A stretch of DNA of 64,000 nucleotides. Origin: Taudactylus pleione. Lineage: Eukaryota > Chordata > Amphibia > Anura > Myobatrachidae. Each line of letters starts with the position of its first letter. Within the stretch, counting starts at the first letter, position 1. The DNA lies in NCBI GenBank assembly GCA_031769625.1, contig JAUIMM010000200.1, positions 55,016,001-55,080,000 on the forward strand, written 5' to 3'. The notes beneath the pieces are model-generated. The model saw only the letters and a list, made by a program, of their open reading frames with translations, ran no database searches and was not told the origin of the DNA. The position numbers and the translations under genes are program-made. Positions 57,626 through 64,000 of the stretch are shown here, in pieces.

Positions 57626-58317
57626 TAAAAGAGCAATAAAAAAGGTGAGATTTGAAGTAAATCAGAGCGATAGGAACTCTCTCTTATATTCCAAAAGAAT
57701 TGAGAGTAAGAAAACGGATGTGGTGAGGTTTGTGGGAGACTATTATGTTGAGTGGCAACAGATTCAGAATATTATACGGAAACATTGGATCAAGGGTCTC
57801 TGTTAGTTGGAGAAGATCAACCAACTTGAAATTAGTCCATAGCCACTTCAACAGTAATAAGAAGAGAAAACCTGTAGCAGAAGAATCATTTAAATGTGGG
57901 GGCTGTAAGGCCTGTAATTACATGGTATGAACCACAACATTTAGAGATAAATACAACAAAACACACAAGATCCGTGACTTTATTAACGGCAGAACATCGG
58001 GGGTGGTATATTGCCTGGTCTGTCCATGTGGCAATAAATACATAGGGATGACCACCAGGCCCTTAAAGCAAAGGATATTGGAACATGTGGGCTGTGTAAG
58101 AAACTCCAAGGCAGATCAAGAGAAGTTCAATCAACTAACATCAGTTGCTAGACACTTTCTAGATCAACATCAGGGAAATCCCTTGGATTCAAGGGCATAT
58201 GGCCTAGAGAGAGTGGAACTGGGCATTAGGGGTGGTGATGTCACCCAGGAACTTTGGAAGAGAGAGAGCCACTGGACATTTTTATTAGGTGGATTACAAC
58301 CTATGGGACTAAATTAA
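57626..58317 (+). pseudogene. Penelope-like linker and GIY-YIG endonuclease, decayed
   Basis: After a frameshift near 57610 the linker continues (FEVNQSDRNSLL, then CGGCKACNYM with paired Cys near 57900) and the endonuclease follows at 58003-58317: MVYCLVCPCGNKYIGMTTR, QRILEHVGCVRNSK, VARHFLDQHQGN, RESHWTFLLGGLQPMGLN. The GIY-YIG core Tyr residues and the Arg in QRILEH are present. The end of the frame fits the C-terminus of the other copy (GLNEG/GLN). Confidence 0.88.
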
Positions 58318-58333
58318 TATATTAATTATAGAG

Positions 58334-58537
58334 CACAGGTTCTCAAACTCAGTCCTCAGGACCCCAAACAGTGCATGTTTTCCAGGTCTCCTCACAGAAT
58401 CACAAGTGAAATAATTAGCTCCACCTGTGGATCTTTTAAATTGTGTCAGTGAGTAATGACTACACCTGTGCACCTGCTGGGTGACCTGGAAAACATGACC
58501 TGTGTAGGGTCCTGAGGACCGAGTTTGAGAACCACTG
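58334..58537. mobile_element. Small hAT MITE (204 bp) with perfect 8-bp TSD
   Basis: CACAGGTTCTCAAACTC and inverted CAGTGGTTCTCAAACTC ends, TTATAGAG on both sides (58326-58333, 58538-58545). Lies in the 3' part of the Penelope-like element. Confidence 0.95.
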
Positions 58538-58545
58538 TTATAGAG

Positions 58546-59540
58546 TGTTTCTGAAGTAAAATAGTATAATTAATATCCATATACGAGAAAATAATTAGAG
58601 TGAGTGGTTCACGATATATAAACATTCTTTGAAGTTATAAAGGATGTGATATAGCATTATGATTTTAATAAGGTCACAATGAGTAGAGTCACTGTTTTGG
58701 GTGATTATATTTGTTTTGTGTTGGTGTATTATTTGTTAGATTCTTTTATCTTAGTGACACTATGTATCTATTATCAAATCTTTATTATATAATTGTTATG
58801 TATTTTTTTTTATCAATTTTTGATAATGTGCACTAATTGACACTATATATAGGGATATACTTAAGGTATTTAATGCATTTTCACATATATATTAATATAC
58901 ACTTTCAACACTATACATTTATCACATTATATGATCTTTAATATGTTTGTAGACACTAAATGGTTGTACACAAATTGATGTCACGATAATAAGCCTTATT
59001 ACGTTTTCATAATGTGGATGGTTTATTTTATAAATACATATATTTTTATTAATATGTTTGAATATATTCACATTTTTCTAATTGTAAATATGGGTACCTT
59101 AAATATAAATATTTTATTTATTTACATATGTTATTATATTGACTCACATTGAGGTATTAGGTTATAAGGATTTTGAGTATAATTTTTTATACATTCCTAT
59201 GGATAGTAATATAGGGATTACATCTTAATCATATGTATTGGGAATTAGGATTTGGATGAGATAAATAGATTCACTTCATGTACATACAAAAATCCATTTA
59301 TACTTCTATATATATTCTCAGTGGGATATGCCAGAATAGTTTAAAACTGATATGTGACTTCTACTGTATAAGGAGGAGATATGGTTAATAATGTCTACAG
59401 GTTACTTCTAATATACATACCACATTGTTGGTAACACTGGATCTGTTTCCATAAGAAAACAACAGTAGGAAACACTGACCAATAGGAGAGCTGACAGGCT
59501 GAGCGGATTGGCTTAGAGACCTGCCAATCTTCGCGGCAGC
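58546..59540. other. A/T-rich 3' part of the Penelope-like element
   Basis: No ORF; A/T-rich, ending at the inverted terminal repeat at 59541. Confidence 0.5.
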
Positions 59541-59782
59541 GCTGATTGGATGATGACCATGATATAGACTTCCGAAACCCAATTTACGGGTTGTTCCTAC
59601 GATTAAACTAAAGGGTGAAATGCACGTCAGGACTTGCAGTGTATGCCGCTTGAGCGTGCACTATGTTATATTATTTTAATAATGATAACCACCTGTGATA
59701 AAATCATGTATATTGTATGAATGTGTGTCTGTTAGATGTCTGGACCAGAACAAAATTAGTGAGAAGGGTGACACCTGCCTAT

Positions 59783-60310
59783 GGCCCTCATTCAGACCCG
59801 CTCGCAAGCGGGTCGATGGTGAGGGCCAGCGCACGCGCAGCGCTCGCAGTGTGCGTGGGCAAGCCCCGGAGCGAGTGACAAATTCACTCGCTCCAGGGCT
59901 CACTACAAACGGGGCAGCCTTCGATGTTGATTGACAGCTCACCCTGTTTTTGTAGGCGGAGTAGGAGGGGGGTGCCCGGACAAACGGAGGCGTTCCTGAA
60001 GGAACACCTGATGTTTGTAGGCAGCCCTACTGACATAACCAGTGATGTCAGTAGGGAGCTTCCTGCTCTGTTAGAGCAGGAAGCTACCTGGGGCTTACGG
60101 TAGACAAGACCCTACCGCAAGAGTCTTGTCGCAAGCCCCGATGGTCGCGATGGTCTCGACCATCGCGACCATCACCTGGTCACTCACTAAAGCTGTGGAT
60201 GGTCACCCACAGCTTAGAGAGTGGGCCAAGAGGCCGGCTTTTAAAACAAAAGCGGCCGCCCTCATTCAGAGCGAGCACTCGCTTTTTGTGAGCGGCTCTG
60301 AATGAGGGCC
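59783..60310. mobile_element. Harbinger-type MITE, serial palindromes (528 bp)
   Basis: GGCCCTCATTCAGACCCG and GCTCTGAATGAGGGCC ends, with TAT/TGT flanks (one mismatch). Palindromes as in other copies: GATGGTCGCGATGGTC, AGCTGTGGATGGTCACCCAC, ATCGATGTTGATTGACAG-type. Confidence 0.88.
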
Positions 60311-60886
60311 TGTGTTTGTGCTGAAAGTTAACATATTTAATCTTACCCTAAAACACGATCTCCCAAAGACTATGACAAAGGGAATTCTTAATATTATTTT
60401 CTAAATGTGTGTTGTGTCTGAGATGTGAAAAGGAAATAATAGCATATACATTAATCCAGTGCTTATAACTGCCTATTCACAAACAGAATCCGAGTTGTGC
60501 ATAATAATAATTTCAATGTGAATATATGAGATCTTTATACACTTGACATAATAAGGAAACCTGTGTGAGTGTTAATGCACTGTCACGGAGACTCTCAGTT
60601 GTAGAATCCTGTTATGCTTGTTAATTTGTTTTGTAAAGGATATGTTTGATGAGAAAGGCAACATTGTATACCAAACAACAACTTCATGAATGAATATGAT
60701 TTCACAGCAATAGAGCTTTAATAGATTGTGATATATTCTTATTATGGGAGCTCGCACACATTAGGATATAAATAGAGCTTTGACTATAGGTGACTTACTT
60801 CTATGGTGGAAAATTATTGGATTTGATAAATTCCTAAATCTATAATATAAGTGAAGTACACCATAGCCGGATTAGTGGCTCTAGAG
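60311..60886. other. Unassigned stretch
   Basis: A/T-rich; no element or gene recognised. Confidence 0.45.
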
Positions 60887-61824
60887 CAGTGGTCTCCAAC
60901 CTGTAGCTCGCTAGCTACTGGTAGCCTTAATTTTGGTAGCTCACCTAGCTGCAGTACAGCCAAGTCAAACAGGAGGAAGTGTCCTCAGATGCATGTTCCC
61001 CCATGCCATCAACGTCATGGGTGGAGCCCCAGGGAAGCACGTCAGGGGATTGCTGCAGCTAGGGGCGCCGAGAGGGGGGGGAGTGGGTACAGATTACCCG
61101 GGCTTCCTGAGGGGCCTGGTGGGGGCCTGGGTCCGGCGCCACCCCCCCTCTCCCTCACAGCGGCCAAGCACACAGCGTGTGCTGAGCTGCAGTGGGAGAC
61201 TGCTGTGGCTGCTGAGCAGCAGCCACAGCAGTCTCCTATGCCTGTGGGGGGGAACGATCACACTGATCGCTCCCCCCCGGTTTTGAGCAGGGCTGAGGAG
61301 GCTCAGAGCGCCCCCCTCCCCAGCGCGCTGTGCCGCTGCAAAGTTTTTTATTATTTACCCGGAAAGGGGGCGTGGCCACGCCTCCTGTGATTAGGCCATG
61401 CCCTCTGTTACCCGGGTCCGCCGCGACTCTTGGCGGGCCTGGCTGCAGCCTCTACAGCAATCACCTGACATGCTTCCCCATGGTTCAACCCACGGAGTCT
61501 ACGCTATGGCGGAGCGAGTGACTCCCACCCAGCCTTGCTGGAAAATCACACTGCAGCCCTGCCTATATCTTTTTGCTCCTCTACTGCACGTATCTCCTTG
61601 GAGCTGGTAATTAACTTTTAAATGTGTATGTGCTTAAAATTTATTTACAAACTACAACAATATCACTGTAATAATTAAATGCAATGTTGTTTTCTATGAA
61701 ACATTTTTTTAAAATTTTAATTAAATGAACTTAAATAATTCGGTTATTAGCCAAATTTTATTTCCTACAATTTTAGTAGCTCTTCCGGAGTAGCTCACAG
61801 CTCAATTAAGGTTGGTGACCACTG
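60887..61824. mobile_element. hAT non-autonomous element (938 bp) with perfect 8-bp TSD
   Basis: CAGTGGTCTCCAACCT and inverted CAGTGGTCACCAACCT ends, CTCTAGAG on both sides (60879-60886, 61825-61832). The G+C-rich centre contains a near-perfect 20-bp-arm hairpin at 61195-61236 (GGAGACTGCTGTGGCTGCTG ...) and CGATCACACTGATCG. Frames up to 179 codons follow the G+C-rich composition and have no recognised domain. Confidence 0.93.
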
Positions 61825-61853
61825 CTCTAGAGATATATGAAAGTACATATACA

Positions 61854-62274
61854 GGGCCTGATTCAGAGCCGGACGCTCTTTAAGAGCGCTCGCTCTGAAT
61901 CAGGGCGTTTTTTTTGTTGCGGCCTCCTGGCCGCTCGCTAAGTTGTGGGTTACAACCCATAGCTTTTGCGGGCAGGCAAGGTGATGGTTGCGATGGTTGC
62001 GACCATCGGGGCTTGCGACGAGACCCTTGTAGTAGGGTCTCGTCTGTCCCAAGCCCCAGAGAGCTTCCTGCTCCAACACCCCCCCGCCCCGCCTACAAAA
62101 CAGGGTGAGCTGTCGATCAACATCGACAGTCACCCCTTTTGTAGTGAGTCCCGGAGAGAGAGAATTTCTCTCTCGCTCCGGGGCTTGCGCATGCGCGCGC
62201 CGTGTGTGCGCGGTACCTCACCATCGACCCGCTTGCAAACGCTATGCGCTTGCGAGCGGGTCTGAATCAGGCCC
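61854..62274. mobile_element. Harbinger-type MITE (421 bp)
   Basis: GGGCCTGATTCAGAGCCGG and GTCTGAATCAGGCCC ends with ACA on both sides. Shortened relative of the serial-palindrome MITEs; it shares the GCTGTCGATCAACATCGACAG arm with 59783-60310. Confidence 0.9.
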
Positions 62275-64000
62275 ACAGTGCAATGGGATTGGTTGTAATT
62301 CCTAATTAGGTACTAAAGAAGGGTGCACTATAATGCGATAAGCGTACCCCAGTACCAAACGACGTTTGAATCACTGTTAAATGTACATAATTCTAAATTG
62401 GGATTTGCCGAAATTCCTAAATTTATTGTAAGAGCTGTGGGTTCTGTTACCTAATAAATAGCTACTGATGATAACACAGCAACTTAATGGTATATCATTT
62501 ATTAGAGCACTATATAATTGAATAGGCTGGCAACGTAGCATTTGGGACAATGGTTAATTAAATATATCTGAACAATATTAAGAGAGCAGTACTCTCATAT
62601 GTAATTAGAACATACACACATTGTTATGGAGATATCTATTTGAGAATGGAAATACGTGTTTAAGAAGGGGACACAGTATGTAGCTTATGCTATAAAATAC
62701 AATATATATACATGATAGGATAGTGAAGATGAGCACATAGGTCTGATAGTAACGCGACGCCCTTGGAAGATTGTAACACCAATTTATTTGCATATACTGT
62801 ATGCAATACTCAGAGTAATTAATTGACTACAGAAGATATTGATGGTGGATATATTTTAATACACTTTCACATATTTTTTTTTATATAATATAAATAATAA
62901 TAAAAATGTGTTTAATATTTCGCTGACCTACTTTTAAGTTGGGAATAAAGGTTATGTTTTACTAATTCAAAGTAAAAGCAATATGGGTCATTAAAAATTA
63001 GTAGAATACACTATAGTACTCTATTTGCGATTACATTTTCTTTTCTCTCCTATTGTCCTGGAAGGATATATACATTTTGAAGAATGGTTCCAAATTTTTC
63101 CCCATTACTGTATAGAGTGGTTACAAATAAACATTTAAATTTCTCTTTATGAGATTATAGATGGTATTTGGTTCGTGAGTGAATTGGGGGCACTGTGGTG
63201 TGGCATACTATAAATTGGGCACTGGAGATGAGCATGTATCGGCGTCTGATGGCATGTGGGGAAGTCTAAGAGGCAGTGAAGGGGCATGAGTGATGTTTTA
63301 TAGAAGTTTTCGGATATTTTGGTTGCAAACAATAACATGGCTCATAAACTTTTAAGCTGGCTCCTTTTTCGATATATTGTCAAGCCCTGCTTTAGATGGA
63401 TTTTTATATTTGCTTCTAATATAACTGTTAGAAGTGCTTATCATTCACAAATCTGGTATCCATGTTCTAAAATTTAGTAACACTAATGCTGGGCATACAC
63501 TATACAATTATCTGTTAGATATCTGTCCAATCTGGCTGGTTGAAATGAAAATCTGGTAATGTATGGGAGCAAACGATAATCTAGGCGGCACTGTGTGACG
63601 TACAATAACACAGAGACTTCCAATTCCTCCCAGCTAGCAGCACTTATAAGGCAATTGTGCTTTTAAAGGGGACAAGCCTGCCCAGTATGAGGAGGGACAG
63701 AGCTATCACAACCTTTTTTGAGAAGTAAACCCCATCCTCACATGTGCAGATCTTCACCTTGTTGCAAGCACCAATTAGCTAATAAATTAATAATTGAAGT
63801 TTTAAAATAAGAGACCAATTACTAAAATACTAAGCCTGTGACATTTAGTATCTTAAACATGTTTTATTCAAGATTCAGTAAGTTAAGTATTAGTAACTTA
63901 ACAGTGTAGACAGTCCTTCACAAAATACAAGTAACAACTTCAAACGAAGCAAAAAAAAAATACAATATACAGTAAGTCAGAGATTCTGATTCAGTCTAAA
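62275..64000. other. A/T-rich stretch, no gene recognised
   Basis: Only a partial foldback MITE is visible from about 63488 (CTGGGCATACACTATACAAT, GAAATGAAAATCTGGTAATG, like 35772-36049). Otherwise no domains, repeats with ends, or RNA genes. Confidence 0.5.

Larger units (their letters stand above)
55174..59641 (+). mobile_element. Penelope-like retroelement with inverted terminal repeats
   Basis: A roughly 100-bp sequence (55174-55275, starting CACTGCAAGTCCTGACATG) recurs as its reverse complement at 59541-59641 with about 85-90 per cent identity. Between them lie an N-terminal coiled region, RT motifs and a GIY-YIG endonuclease in order on the + strand. Inverted LTR-like ends are known for Penelope elements. 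A small hAT (58334-58537) has inserted in the 3' part. The element has several stops and frameshifts. Confidence 0.85.

Noticed and set aside
60851..61390. 179-codon frame
   Set aside because: Inside a hAT element with TSDs; composition-driven, no recognisable domain.

Overview
The window looks like repeat-dense, non-genic vertebrate DNA. The mixture of PIF/Harbinger, hAT, Tc1-like, Penelope-like, LINE, LTR and tRNA-SINE copies, nested into one another, best suits a large amphibian (frog-like) genome; that assignment is inference. I find no convincing host protein-coding gene, rRNA, CRISPR array or prokaryotic feature. Every protein-like signal I can defend belongs to a mobile element, and most are decayed by stops, frameshifts or internal deletions.

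Layout. 1-1293: 5' (promoter) end of a hAT element with a 160-bp tandem array. 1433-2133, 3574-4943, 5186-7088 and 10145-11286: non-autonomous hAT elements, three of them sharing a minisatellite, a hairpin module and a consensus splice donor. 7282-7825 and about 9156-9635: Harbinger-type MITEs built as chains of palindromes. 12676-21007: a tRNA-derived SINE split by a 7979-bp Harbinger element (12795-20773) that carries three genes: a Myb/SANT-like gene (+, 13484-15131), a DDE transposase (-, about 17199-16050) and a second Myb/SANT-like gene (+, 18642-19682). 22318-22575: polypurine tract. 24424-25640: LINE reverse transcriptase fragment (-). 29120-32583: a Tc1-like copy (-) into which a solo LTR, a short DNA element and two MITEs (one inside the other) have inserted.

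33280-35319: more Harbinger MITEs. 36866-37048: small hAT with perfect TSD. 37117-41927 and 42610-45699: two hAT elements of one family, each with a perfect 8-bp TSD. They keep different parts of the same transposase, and the first carries about 16 copies of a 136-bp internal tandem repeat. 45700-50345: small foldback MITEs and unclassified repeats. 50346-53952: a second LTR-like copy (-) split by a 5'-truncated Penelope-like element (51247-53336). 55174-59641: a larger Penelope-like element (+) with RT and GIY-YIG domains and inverted terminal repeats. 58334-58537, 59783-60310, 60887-61824 and 61854-62274: hAT and Harbinger MITEs. 62275-64000: AT-rich, nothing recognised apart from a MITE fragment.

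How the parts relate. The Harbinger element has the genes expected of a source element for the surrounding MITEs, which share its terminal sequence. The hAT family contributes three copies with the same TIR-proximal TATA-containing promoter. The nesting order gives a relative age series for several families. The most interesting candidate for something undescribed is the three-gene Harbinger with two distinct Myb/SANT-like genes flanking the transposase and a divergent promoter made of triplicated CCAAT-containing repeats.
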